Shown one piece after another: positions 53,393-61,903 of a stretch of 64,000 nucleotides of DNA (position 1 is its first letter; each line of letters opens with the position of its first letter). The position numbers and the translations under genes are program-made. Below the pieces are notes generated by a model. It was not told the DNA's origin, ran no database searches, and saw nothing but the letters and a program-made list of their open reading frames with translations. The DNA is taken from contig NZ_SMFV01000003.1 of assembly GCF_004339575.1 (NCBI RefSeq), forward strand, positions 1 to 64,000. Reading direction: 5' to 3'. This DNA comes from Phorcysia thermohydrogeniphila (GTDB lineage Bacteria; Aquificota; Aquificia; Desulfurobacteriales; Desulfurobacteriaceae).

Positions 53393-54346
53393 ATGAAATT
53401 AGAAAAGAACACTAAGTTCCTCCTTGATACAGACATCGGGTCTGACGTTGACGACGCCTTTGCCTTACTTGCACTCCTTAAACTCGTCCCAGAAAGGCTT
53501 ATCGGAGTAACAACTGCCTACGGCTGTGCTGAACTTAGAGCAAAAATAGCCAAAAAGCTCATAGAGACCACCGGGCACAACATTCCAGTCGTTGCCGGAG
53601 AGAGCTCTCCTCTAAGTTCTCCTCAACCCATACACCTAACAGGAAGGGAAGGTTTTGGAGTCCTGACTGAGGAGGAGAGAGAAAAACCTCTTGAGGCCTT
53701 TGGAATTGAGACAAACGCCCCCGAATTTATAGTTAAACAGGTTACTTCTAACCACGAAGAAGTCATCCTCATTTGCATAGCTCCTCTAACAAACATAGCC
53801 AGAGCCATAGAATTAGAACCAAAACTCGGTAAATACCTTAAGGGTCTCTTTTTTATGGGAGGAGGAATAACCTTTGACTCTCCCACTCCAAAAGAGTTAA
53901 GAGCTGGCCAAACCTACCGTGCAATTCCCTCTTACAACGTAGAGCACGACGTAGAAGCTGCAAAAAAGGTTATTAGCTCTATCCCTCAGATTCACTTTAT
54001 CACTAACGATGTAACCCTGCACACAAAGTTTGCCAGAAAGAGGGTAGAGAAATTTCTCAGAAAGAAAAAGAATCGGGCTGAAGCTCTGGTTGCAAACATG
54101 CTTAGGGTATGGCTAAACTACAGAAGCGAGCTCTTTGGATTTCCCGTTAGAGTAACCTACCTTCATGACGTCCTTACCGTAGCTGAAGCCCTCGGAATGG
54201 GCTTTGTAAGTTACGTTCAAGGGGAAGTAGAAGTTACCGATAGGGGAGAAACTCTCTTCACCGTTGGCTCTGGAAATCACCTTGTAGGCCATCAGATAGA
54301 CAGGCTGAGCTTTTTAAACTGGATATCGGAGCTCTTCCTTAATTGA
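53393..54346 (+). CDS. Inosine/uridine-preferring nucleoside hydrolase family protein
   Basis: A 317-residue hydrolase that cleaves the N-glycosidic bond of nucleosides. The calcium site is LLDTDIGSDVDDAFALLALL near the start; VTTAYG, ICIAPLTNIARAI, LFFMGGG and the late YLHDVLTVAEAL follow. Base preference is not readable. The frame opens at 53309 but that part overlaps the divergent trpG start, and GGAG sits before ATG 53393, so that start is used. A strong terminator follows. Confidence 0.9.
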   Translation: MKLEKNTKFLLDTDIGSDVDDAFALLALLKLVPERLIGVTTAYGCAELRAKIAKKLIETTGHNIPVVAGESSPLSSPQPIHLTGREGFGVLTEEEREKPLEAFGIETNAPEFIVKQVTSNHEEVILICIAPLTNIARAIELEPKLGKYLKGLFFMGGGITFDSPTPKELRAGQTYRAIPSYNVEHDVEAAKKVISSIPQIHFITNDVTLHTKFARKRVEKFLRKKKNRAEALVANMLRVWLNYRSELFGFPVRVTYLHDVLTVAEALGMGFVSYVQGEVEVTDRGETLFTVGSGNHLVGHQIDRLSFLNWISELFLN

Positions 54347-54409
54347 TTTTGTCGCATCCAACAATGAAAGAGCTCTAAAACAACATAGCCTTTGCACTAA
54401 AAAATTTTT

Positions 54410-54454
54410 TCCTCACAGGATTTCCATAAGTCTATTCTGTGAGGACTTTTTTCT
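54410..54454 (+). terminator. Intrinsic terminator after the nucleoside hydrolase gene
   Basis: TCCTCACAG (54410-54418) pairs perfectly with CTGTGAGGA (54437-54445), followed by CTTTTTTCT. A-rich sequence before the stem gives it some capacity on the other strand as well. Confidence 0.88.
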
Positions 54455-54519
54455 AAATGGCAAGTCTGGTTGTGTTAAAATTTAAAACTAAGTTTTAATT
54501 GAAGGCCTTGGAGGGAGAG

Positions 54520-55488
54520 GTGTCAAGGAAGAATTTAGTTTTAGTAATTACAGCTCTTTTAGTAACCATAGGAACTATCTTCGGTTATCAAACTTTTAAG
54601 TCAAGAAAGATAGCAGAGGTTAAAGAAAAGGTAGAAAACTATTTAGAGGAAAACAACTTAAAAGATTCCGTTGAAATTGGAGAGTACGATATCAACCTCT
54701 TTAAAAAAGAGGTTTATCTGAAGGACGTAAAAATCAAGAATTCTGTAATAGAAGATAACAACCTCAGAATAGAATTTCCTCTCATAAAGGAAATTGTTAT
54801 TAAGCAGTTTGAAGATGACAAAGAAGTTGGCCCAGTAAAACTTTCCTTAGAACTAAGAGGTATTGATTTTAGACTCTTCTTTAAAAAATTTGGAGAAGGG
54901 AAAATCTACTCTATCAATGCTTTTCTTGACTCCTCTTATGATAAAGAGAAAAGGAAGTTAACAGAAAGCATCCTCCTACAGGGCGAAGGATTCCTTGACT
55001 TTTCTTGGAAATGGGAAACTGAAAACGTTGACAAGGAAATATTCAAAATAGCAAAGAACTTAGAAACTTTAGAGACTATTTCCTCTTCAACCCCAGAAGT
55101 TAATCTTCTAATAAGCAAAGTACTACAGATTAAACCCTCCTTGGCAAAAATATCTTTTTACGACAGAGGAATCTTCAATCTAATTATTGAACTAATTGCC
55201 AAGGAAAAGAAAATGGACGTTGATGAAGTTAGGAAAGAACTCATAAAAGAAATAAAAATGGCCTCTAACGAAGTCAAAGATGGCAATCTAAAAACACTTA
55301 TAGTGGCTTTAGAAGATATTCTGGCAAAAGGTAGAGGAGGCGTGGAGATAACAATATCTAACGTTAAAAACTATTCCCTTCAAGACATGATTAGTATTTT
55401 AATTGGAGCAGCTTTAAAAGGAGCTCCTCCCGAAAAACTAGTTAAAGAAGCTGAAAAGTTCCTGAAGGTAGAAATCAGGCAAATATGA
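54520..55488 (+). CDS. Membrane-anchored periplasmic protein, unknown (AsmA-like features)
   Basis: A 322-residue protein with one N-terminal membrane helix (LVLVITALLVTIGTIFGY) and the rest outside the cytoplasm. A segment around residues 48-70 (INLFKKEVYLKDVKIKNS) resembles the first strands of AsmA/DUF748 lipid-transport-like proteins, but this is a weak likeness. The second half is helical and Lys/Glu-rich. The start is GTG 54520, with GGAGG five bases upstream; a TTG at 54499 lies before the ribosome site. Its stop overlaps the amidohydrolase start, so they share an operon. Confidence 0.72.
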   Translation: MSRKNLVLVITALLVTIGTIFGYQTFKSRKIAEVKEKVENYLEENNLKDSVEIGEYDINLFKKEVYLKDVKIKNSVIEDNNLRIEFPLIKEIVIKQFEDDKEVGPVKLSLELRGIDFRLFFKKFGEGKIYSINAFLDSSYDKEKRKLTESILLQGEGFLDFSWKWETENVDKEIFKIAKNLETLETISSSTPEVNLLISKVLQIKPSLAKISFYDRGIFNLIIELIAKEKKMDVDEVRKELIKEIKMASNEVKDGNLKTLIVALEDILAKGRGGVEITISNVKNYSLQDMISILIGAALKGAPPEKLVKEAEKFLKVEIRQI

Positions 55489-56624
55489 GGATACTCCTAA
55501 AGGCTGACTGGGTAGTTAAACCCTCCGGAGAGGCTCTTAAAGAGGGATGGGTAGTAGTTGAGAATGGAAGAATAAAGGGCTATCACAAAAGGAAGCCCGA
55601 AGGAAATTTTCAGAAGGAGCTCCTCTTAAAGGGGACTCTATTCCCTCCCTTTGTAAATGCCCACACTCATCTGGAACTTTCAAAGGTAGATTTTAGCCCC
55701 GACAGGTTTAGTAACTTCTTTGAGTGGCTACTCTTCGTTATAGGGAAGAGGCAGACATTTACAGAAGAGGAACTTAAAGAGGCCTTCTTTAAAGGTATTG
55801 AGGAGTTAAGGAAGTACGGGATCGCTTTTGCTGGTGATATTTCCTCCTTCGGTATAGCCAAAATCCTCTCTAAGGAAGTTAAACTACCAAAGGTCATTCC
55901 CTTCCTTGAGATAATCGGAAAAGATAGAGACGTTAAAAGCCTTGTTCCTCCAATTTCTATCCATTCAATCTACTCAGTTTCCTTTGAACTTATCAGGAAA
56001 ATAGCAAGAGATGCCCTTGAAAGGGGCTACAGGTTTCAGATTCACTTAGGAGAAAGTGCCGATGAGGAGCTCTTTGTAAAGTGCAGTGAAAACCGATTTG
56101 AAAAGTTAATCTACCCGGCCGTTGGAAGGAAGAGGTATGAATGGATAAAGGCAGAGAACGTAACCGACTACCTTGAAAAGGCCGGAGCTCTGAACGAGCT
56201 AACAATAGCCGTCCACTGCACCAACCTTTCCCGTAAAGAGCTTGACAGGCTGATAGAGAAGGGGGCTTCAATTGTTCTCTGTCCAAGGAGTAACATCCAC
56301 CTTAAGACGGGCTTTCCGGACGTTCTTCACCTTTTAGGCTATGAGAAGCTGGGAATCGGGACGGACGGTTTAAGCACCAACCTATCCCTTTCGGTTGTGG
56401 AGGAAATAAAGGCTATCTACTACCGTCTTGAGGGAAGAGTGCCCTTAAGGGAGCTCTTTAAGTTAATCACTTCAGGAGGAGCTAAGGTTTTAGGGATTGA
56501 GGACTACGGTAAGAGAGCTCTCTTTACGCTTGTAAAGTGCGATAAAGAACTAAAAACGCCTTTTGACACTTTCCTTTACGAACCGCTAAAGTTTGAAATC
56601 CTTGACTTCTCAAGCTCTCTTTGA
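55485..56624 (+). CDS. Amidohydrolase family protein, candidate aminofutalosine deaminase
   Basis: A 379-residue metal-dependent deaminase-type amidohydrolase. The metal site HTH is in PFVNAHTHLELSKV, the third His in FQIHLGESADEE, the fourth in AVHCTNLSRKE, and the Asp in GIGTDGLSTNLSL. NAHTHLELS and the LCPRSNIHL segment resemble aminodeoxyfutalosine deaminases of the futalosine menaquinone route in Campylobacterota and Aquificota. S-adenosylhomocysteine deaminase or a related enzyme is the main alternative. No other mqn gene is in the window. Confidence 0.75.
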   Translation: MRILLKADWVVKPSGEALKEGWVVVENGRIKGYHKRKPEGNFQKELLLKGTLFPPFVNAHTHLELSKVDFSPDRFSNFFEWLLFVIGKRQTFTEEELKEAFFKGIEELRKYGIAFAGDISSFGIAKILSKEVKLPKVIPFLEIIGKDRDVKSLVPPISIHSIYSVSFELIRKIARDALERGYRFQIHLGESADEELFVKCSENRFEKLIYPAVGRKRYEWIKAENVTDYLEKAGALNELTIAVHCTNLSRKELDRLIEKGASIVLCPRSNIHLKTGFPDVLHLLGYEKLGIGTDGLSTNLSLSVVEEIKAIYYRLEGRVPLRELFKLITSGGAKVLGIEDYGKRALFTLVKCDKELKTPFDTFLYEPLKFEILDFSSSL

Positions 56625-56669
56625 TTAAATAACGGAGAGTGCGAGAACACAGACAGCAAAGGAGTAACA

Positions 56670-57998
56670 ATGCTTAGGAAGGTATACGACTTCTTTAGCT
56701 CAGTTAAGCTTGCAATTGTCCTGCTTTTAACTCTCGCCGTTACATCAATAATCGGAACAATCATAGAGCAACAGCAGGACCCCGATAAATACCTCAGGGA
56801 ATACGGGGAAACAACTTACAAAATCCTCAAATTTTTAGGTTTTACAGACGTTTACCACTCTTGGTGGTACATACTTCTCCTAACGCTTTTAGGAATAAAC
56901 CTAATTGTCTGCTCTATTAAGAGACTTCCTAAAATATGGAAAATTGCAAAACAACCGCGAAAAACCCTCCCAGAAGGTGCAGAGAAAAGTCTTAAAGTCT
57001 CCCACTCCATTACCCTTGAAGGAACTGGTGAGGAAATAAAGAAAACTGTTACTGAAACCCTTAAAAAGCTCAAATACTCAACAGAAGTTTCCTTAGAGGA
57101 AGAAAACCAAACTCACCTCTTTGCCGACAAGAACGTTTTTGCCCGCTTTGGGGTTTATATCGTTCACCTTGGCGTTCTTATCGTTCTCATAGGTGGCCTA
57201 GTTACGGCTATCTTTGGATACAGAGGTTATATGAACCTTTCAGAAGGAACTTCAAGCAACCTCGTTAGCTTCTTTAGCGGGCCAAAGATAATAGAGCTCC
57301 CCTTCTACGTTAAGTGCAACAAGTTCACTATAGACTTTTACCCTTCAGGAATGCCAAAGGCTTACATTTCCGACCTTTCCATAATAGAGAACGGTAAGGA
57401 AGTTTACAGGAAAAAGATAAGGGTTAACGACCCACTCAAGTACAAGGGTATCTACTTCTATCAGGCAAGTTACGGCCAAGGAGAAGTTACATTCCACATA
57501 AAGAGGGGGAATAAGAGGGAAACTGTAAGCGTTGCCTTTGGTCAGCCTTTAAAGTTTGGTGAAGGAACGTATTTAAGGATTGTCAGCTTAGACGGCAGAA
57601 CGATGACCATGGGCATTGAGTTCATACAGGACGGAAAAATAGAGGAAGGAGTAATAAAACCCTTTGCTTTCTATAAAGTTCCAAAAACGGACGTAACCTT
57701 TGCCGTTGTTGATTTTAAACCCGTCTTTTACACAGGTCTTCAGGTATCAAAAGACCCCGGCACTTGGATAGTCTGGGTAGGAAGCACTATATTGATAGTT
57801 GGTTTAATAGTTGCCTTCTTTATTCCCCACAGGAGAGTCTGGGCAAGAATTGAAAAGAAGGGGGAAAGGAGAGTAAGGCTCGTGATTGGAGGACTCACCA
57901 ACAAGGGAACGGAAGGCCTTGCAAGGGAGCTAGAAGAAGTCCTACGGGCTGTCAAGTCTTCATACTGTCCAAATACCCGTAGGGAGGAACAGTCATGA
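56670..57998 (+). CDS. resB: Cytochrome c biogenesis protein ResB
   Basis: A 442-residue inner-membrane protein of system II cytochrome c maturation. It has VYDFFSSVKLAIVLLLTLAVTSIIGT at the N-terminus (first helix), a second helix near 65-85, a third near 160-185, and a large periplasmic domain. That domain has RVNDPLKYKGIYFYQASYG, and a last helix near 375-395. With CcsA it exports heme and joins it to CXXCH motifs. The stop overlaps the ccsA start by ATGA. Confidence 0.93.
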   Translation: MLRKVYDFFSSVKLAIVLLLTLAVTSIIGTIIEQQQDPDKYLREYGETTYKILKFLGFTDVYHSWWYILLLTLLGINLIVCSIKRLPKIWKIAKQPRKTLPEGAEKSLKVSHSITLEGTGEEIKKTVTETLKKLKYSTEVSLEEENQTHLFADKNVFARFGVYIVHLGVLIVLIGGLVTAIFGYRGYMNLSEGTSSNLVSFFSGPKIIELPFYVKCNKFTIDFYPSGMPKAYISDLSIIENGKEVYRKKIRVNDPLKYKGIYFYQASYGQGEVTFHIKRGNKRETVSVAFGQPLKFGEGTYLRIVSLDGRTMTMGIEFIQDGKIEEGVIKPFAFYKVPKTDVTFAVVDFKPVFYTGLQVSKDPGTWIVWVGSTILIVGLIVAFFIPHRRVWARIEKKGERRVRLVIGGLTNKGTEGLARELEEVLRAVKSSYCPNTRREEQS

Positions 57999-59002
57999 TT
58001 AGCTCCGTAACCCTCTTTAACGCAGGAATGGTGGCCTTTTTCTTTGCATTCCTCTTCTACACCATCCACACGTTCTCAAAGAGCTCTTGGTCTGGGAAAC
58101 TTGCAACCCTTGCAGGCTGGTTGGGAGTCCTCATTCAGGGCACAGCGTTCATCGTAAGGGGAATAGAGAAGGCAAAGGTAAATATGGTTTCCGACTGGTT
58201 GGCCTTTTACAAGTACGCCCCCTTTACAAACATGTATGAGTCCCTAATGCTTTTTGGATGGACTGCAGTTCTCCTATACCTCCTCTTTGAGTGGAAGTAT
58301 AAGAACAAAGCTTTCGGAATGTTTGTAATTCCTTTAGCACTGATTGGAGAGCTCTCAACCCAGATACTTGGCTTTAACCCAGAAGCTCAGCCCTTAGTTC
58401 CCGCTCTCCAGAGTAACTGGCTACTCTTCCACGTTGTTACTACCTTTGTCGGTTACGCTGCAGCTGCCGTAAGTGCTGGAGTAGCTTATGCCTACTTCTC
58501 AAAGAGAGAGGACACTACCCAAAAAGACTGGGCAGTTATCTTCGTTACAACGTGGTTCATCTTCTTCTTTATCATCTACTCAGCTTACAGGGAAAACGTT
58601 CCCTACTACCTCGCCATTTCAGCCGTTGCTGCTGTAGTCTTCTGTGCTTTCCTCTACGTCTTAAAACGTTACGGTATTTCAAGGATATTCCCCTCAGTTG
58701 AAACGATGGAACAGATAATGTACCAGTCGGTTGCCGTTGGATTTGTATTTCTCACAATTGGAATAATTCTTGGGGCTGTCTGGGCTAAATATGCTTGGGG
58801 CGGTTACTGGTCCTGGGACCCAAAAGAGACTTGGTCATTAATCACGTGGCTCGTTTATGCAGCCTACCTTCACGCCCGCTATATTAAAGGGCTTTCTGGG
58901 AAACCCCTTGCCTACTTCACAATTGTAGGTTTCTTAAGCGTAATCTTTACCTACTACGGCGTTAACCTGATAATTCCCGGCCTCCACAGCTACGCCCAGT
59001 AG
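57995..59002 (+). CDS. ccsA: Cytochrome c biogenesis protein CcsA/CcsB (heme handling)
   Basis: A 335-residue polytopic protein with about nine helices. The heme-binding WWD motif is WAKYAWGGYWSWDPKETWSLITW, near residue 265; conserved His residues lie in the outer loops (LLFHVVTTFVGY and AYLHARYIKG). It forms the heme channel and lyase with ResB. Together they show that the cell makes periplasmic c-type cytochromes. Confidence 0.95.
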   Translation: MISSVTLFNAGMVAFFFAFLFYTIHTFSKSSWSGKLATLAGWLGVLIQGTAFIVRGIEKAKVNMVSDWLAFYKYAPFTNMYESLMLFGWTAVLLYLLFEWKYKNKAFGMFVIPLALIGELSTQILGFNPEAQPLVPALQSNWLLFHVVTTFVGYAAAAVSAGVAYAYFSKREDTTQKDWAVIFVTTWFIFFFIIYSAYRENVPYYLAISAVAAVVFCAFLYVLKRYGISRIFPSVETMEQIMYQSVAVGFVFLTIGIILGAVWAKYAWGGYWSWDPKETWSLITWLVYAAYLHARYIKGLSGKPLAYFTIVGFLSVIFTYYGVNLIIPGLHSYAQ

Positions 59003-59069
59003 TGGGCGTGGCTTTCCTCTAACCGTGTTAAAATGGTGAAAGAGACTAAAGAAAGGAATACAGAGTTTT

Positions 59070-59879
59070 ATGATTTGCAGAAAGTTCCTGAAGGAGGATT
59101 CACTTTTAAGTCTTGCCCTCTACGCCTTTTGCGACCTGCTTGAAAGTAACTACTCCTTCTACGCAGCCTCTATAGCCTACTACACAATCATGTCCGTCAT
59201 TCCCCTCTTTATATTCCTCTTCTTCTTAGGGATGGTCGTCCTCCACGTGAACCTTCATGACCTTATACCGGTGGAGCTCCTAAACTCACCCCTAAAACCT
59301 ATCTTTCTCCGGATAGAGGAACTCATAAACAACTCAGGCCTCATAAGTGGAACGGCCGCTCTCTTTATGCTCTGGTTCTCAAGAGGAATTTTCCTATCCT
59401 TGGAGAAATCCTTCTGTGAGATTTTAGAAGTTGAAAGCCCCTCTAACTTCTTCTACAGGAACTTAGCCATCATTTTTGCCATATTTTTTCTCTGGGTTTT
59501 ACTCTTCATCTTCTACATAACCAAATACACGATAGCCCTGCTACTTCCTCAAATACCTTTTCTGTCCTTTTTATCGTCTCTCCTTGTTCTAATCCTACTC
59601 TTCACGATTTTAGTGAGTACGTACTACTTTATGCTACCCGTTAGCGTCCCCTTCGGCTTCATTCTTAAAATTTCATTTCTTGTCTTTACCCTCCTTCTCT
59701 TTTTTGAAAAGGCCTTCGTGTGGTTTATACTCAACGTATCTAAGGTAAACATCCTCTACGGTTCTTTTGCTGCTCTAATTGTTTCTCTCTTATGGATATA
59801 CTACTCAGCAACGGTTATCCTTTTGGGGGTCGGAATAGTAAAGGGGAAGTTAATAGTTGAGAGGGAGAGGAAAGAATGA
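59070..59879 (+). CDS. YihY/BrkB family inner-membrane protein
   Basis: A 269-residue protein with about six helices. [25 protein letters not shown] is the family's N-terminal signature, and [25 protein letters not shown] the usual ending. It was once annotated as RNase BN in error; a transport or lipid role has been proposed, and the function is open. The N-terminus is short. It overlaps panC by ATGA. Confidence 0.87.
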   Translation: MICRKFLKEDSLLSLALYAFCDLLESNYSFYAASIAYYTIMSVIPLFIFLFFLGMVVLHVNLHDLIPVELLNSPLKPIFLRIEELINNSGLISGTAALFMLWFSRGIFLSLEKSFCEILEVESPSNFFYRNLAIIFAIFFLWVLLFIFYITKYTIALLLPQIPFLSFLSSLLVLILLFTILVSTYYFMLPVSVPFGFILKISFLVFTLLLFFEKAFVWFILNVSKVNILYGSFAALIVSLLWIYYSATVILLGVGIVKGKLIVERERKE

Positions 59880-60730
59880 GAGTTGTAAGAAGCGTGAAGG
59901 AGATGCAGTCAATATCTGAAACCTTGCGGAAAACGGGAAAGACGATTGGCTTCATCCCAACGATGGGATACCTACACGACGGCCACATGAGCTTGGTAGA
60001 GCGCGCCCGTAAGGAAAACGACGTTGTCGTTATGAGCATCTTCGTGAACCCTGTCCAGTTTGCGCCGGGAGAGGATTTTGAAAGATACCCGAGGGACATA
60101 GAGAGGGACAAAAAAATTGCACAGGAGAAGGGCGTGGACTACCTCTTTGTTCCAGAAGTTTCGGAGATGTACCCAGAGGGCTACTCTACCTACGTTGAAG
60201 TGGAGGGAATTACAGAAGTCCTCTGCGGGGCGAAGAGGCCGGGACATTTTAGGGGCGTTGCAACGGTAGTTACAAAGCTCTTCAATATCGTTAAACCCCA
60301 CAGGGCTTACTTTGGTAAAAAGGACTTTCAGCAACTAAAGGTAATAGAGAGGCTCGTAAGAGATTTAAACTTTGACGTTGAAGTTATCGGCTGCCCCATA
60401 GTCAGAGAAGAGGACGGCCTCGCAATGAGCTCCCGTAACGTCTACCTCTCTCCAGAGGAGAGGGAATCTGCAACATCGCTTTACAGAGCTCTAAAGCTTG
60501 CAAAGGAGCTCATAGAGAAAGGAGAAAGAAACCCAGAAACTATAAAGTCAAAGATGGAGGAGTTTATCCTCTCCCATCCCCACGTAAAGGCCATTGACTA
60601 CATAGAGATAGTAGACTCAGAGACCCTTAAGCCTGTTGACGAAATTAAAGAGGGAACGCTCATAGCCCTTGCAGTCTTTGTGGGCAACGCAAGGCTTATA
60701 GATAACTGGGTTGTCGGTGAAAGAATTTAA
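59876..60730 (+). CDS. panC: Pantothenate synthetase
   Basis: A 284-residue ATP-dependent ligase joining pantoate and beta-alanine. [22 protein letters not shown] holds the HxGH motif, followed by [40 protein letters not shown] and the KMSKS-like [14 protein letters not shown]. It makes the coenzyme A precursor pantothenate. panB and panD are not in the window. Confidence 0.97.
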   Translation: MRVVRSVKEMQSISETLRKTGKTIGFIPTMGYLHDGHMSLVERARKENDVVVMSIFVNPVQFAPGEDFERYPRDIERDKKIAQEKGVDYLFVPEVSEMYPEGYSTYVEVEGITEVLCGAKRPGHFRGVATVVTKLFNIVKPHRAYFGKKDFQQLKVIERLVRDLNFDVEVIGCPIVREEDGLAMSSRNVYLSPEERESATSLYRALKLAKELIEKGERNPETIKSKMEEFILSHPHVKAIDYIEIVDSETLKPVDEIKEGTLIALAVFVGNARLIDNWVVGERI

Positions 60731-60747
60731 CACTTGGAGGGGTTGCT

Positions 60748-61149
60748 ATGGTTTACGAAATTTCCCTTAAAACAACTGGAAGAACCCAGTTTGTTGACAT
60801 CACAAGACAGGTTGAAGGCATCGTCCTTCAGTCTGGAGTTAAGAAAGGAATCTGCGTTGTTTACGTTCCCCATACAACTGCAGCCGTAACGATTAACGAA
60901 AACGCAGACCCCACAGTTAAGAAGGACATTAAAACAATGCTGGATAAGCTAATCCCGTGGAGAGAGCCTTTTTACGAGCATGCAGAAGGGAACTCTGCTG
61001 CCCACATAAAGTCTTCACTCGTAGGGTGCAGTGAAACGGTTATCATTCAGGACGGAAGGCTTCTCCTTGGAACGTGGCAGGGAATTTTCTTCTGCGAGTT
61101 TGACGGTCCAAGAACCCGTAAAGTCTACGTAAAGGTTATCGCCGGTTAA
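60748..61149 (+). CDS. yjbQ: YjbQ family protein (UPF0047)
   Basis: A 133-residue protein with VYVPHTTAAVTINENADP, HAEGNSAAHIKSSLVG, LLLGTWQGIFFCEFDGPR, which are the family's conserved parts. Members have been reported to have weak thiamine-phosphate synthase activity; the true role is uncertain. GGAGG lies before ATG. Its stop is only a few bases from the 3' end of rnpB on the other strand. Confidence 0.92.
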   Translation: MVYEISLKTTGRTQFVDITRQVEGIVLQSGVKKGICVVYVPHTTAAVTINENADPTVKKDIKTMLDKLIPWREPFYEHAEGNSAAHIKSSLVGCSETVIIQDGRLLLGTWQGIFFCEFDGPRTRKVYVKVIAG

Positions 61150-61151
61150 AA

Positions 61152-61485
61152 GGCGGAGCAGGAACGTAAGCCGGGTTCTGTTTTACGGGGTCATTTATCT
61201 GTGCGGCTTACCCGCTGGCATCGGGCGGGCCACCCTCAAGCGCCAGCCTATTTAGCCTTGCTCCGGGAGGGGGTTGCCGTGCCCCTTTCCCTCGCGGGAA
61301 AGGGCGGTGGTCTCTTACACCACCCTTTCACCCTTACCACCTTATAGGTGGCGGTCTGCTCTCTGTGGCCCTTTCCGCAGGGTCGCCCCTGCCTGGCTCA
61401 ACGCCAGCTCCCTGCCCTGTGGAGCCCGGACTTTCCTCTCAAGGGGAGTAGTCCCCTTGAGCGACCCCTCGTCCTGCTCCGCGCC
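61152..61485 (-). ncRNA. rnpB: RNase P RNA (bacterial type A)
   Basis: Read on the minus strand, the first bases GCGGAGCAGGA pair with TCCTGCTCCGC at the 3' end (P1). The core carries GAGGAAAGTCCGGGCT (61426-61441 region), GAGAGCAGACCGCC and ACGTTCCTGCTCC, all standard for bacterial RNase P RNA. A G/C-rich stem (CCTTTCCCGCGAGGGAAAGG) supports thermostability. Length of about 334 bases fits type A. It is the ribozyme that trims tRNA 5' ends with RnpA. Short protein frames here are not genes. Confidence 0.95.
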
Positions 61486-61490
61486 TCTAT

Positions 61491-61520
61491 AATATAGGGA
61501 AGGTAAAAGCTACTTACTAA
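61491..61520 (-). promoter_or_regulatory. Probable rnpB promoter
   Basis: On the minus strand TTAGTA (61520-61515), 18 bases, TATATT (61496-61491), ending about six bases before the RNA 5' end. The -35 part lies in the last codons of the neighbouring gene. Confidence 0.4.
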
Positions 61521-61824
61521 CTTCCCTTCCCAGCTTTGTCTCAATGGACTTTATCTTCTGGACGAGTCGGTTCTCCTTCCCTTTCCTAATGTCAAACTTC
61601 ACGACGGAGTAAACCCTGTTGCAGTCCGGCTCAAGCTCCTTGTAGGCCTTCTTGATGATTTCAAGGGCTTCCTCAATAGTTTCTGTCTCAAAGACCGTTC
61701 CCATGGAAGTTAGCTGGTAGGGAATACCGCTTTCATCAATCATCCTTATTATCCTTGAGACGTAAGCACTCACGCTTTCCCCTTTATCGGTGGGAAACAT
61801 GGAAAATTCAACTAGAACTGACAT
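61510..61824 (-). CDS. MTH1187/YqgV family thiamine-binding protein (UPF0045)
   Basis: A 104-residue ferredoxin-like-fold protein with VEFSMFPTDKGESVSAYVSRII, YQLTSMGTVFETETIEEALEIIKKAYKEL and VYSVVKFDIRKGK. This family binds thiamine or related pyrimidines in structural studies; its cell role is unknown. It ends 25 bases before rnpB and probably shares its direction. GGAGG precedes ATG 61824. Confidence 0.88.
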   Translation of the reverse strand: MSVLVEFSMFPTDKGESVSAYVSRIIRMIDESGIPYQLTSMGTVFETETIEEALEIIKKAYKELEPDCNRVYSVVKFDIRKGKENRLVQKIKSIETKLGREVSK

Positions 61825-61844
61825 CTCTCCCTCCTTTAGACTGT

Positions 61845-61873
61845 TTGACTGCTAATATCTTAACAATTAACTT
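61845..61873 (+). promoter_or_regulatory. Possible promoter of the HerA-like gene
   Basis: TTGACT (61845-61850), 17 bases, TAACTT (61868-61873), 30 bases before ATG 61904 in the divergent 79-base spacer. The -35 is good and the -10 moderate. Confidence 0.4.
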
Positions 61874-61903
61874 ATTCCTCAGTTAAACATTTTGGAGGTA
61901 ACA

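Noticed and set aside
59070-59879. Ribonuclease BN label
   Set aside because: The old rbn label for YihY proteins was an error; no nuclease motif is present.
61274-61492. 72-codon frame in rnpB
   Set aside because: It lies wholly within RNase P RNA and has no protein features.
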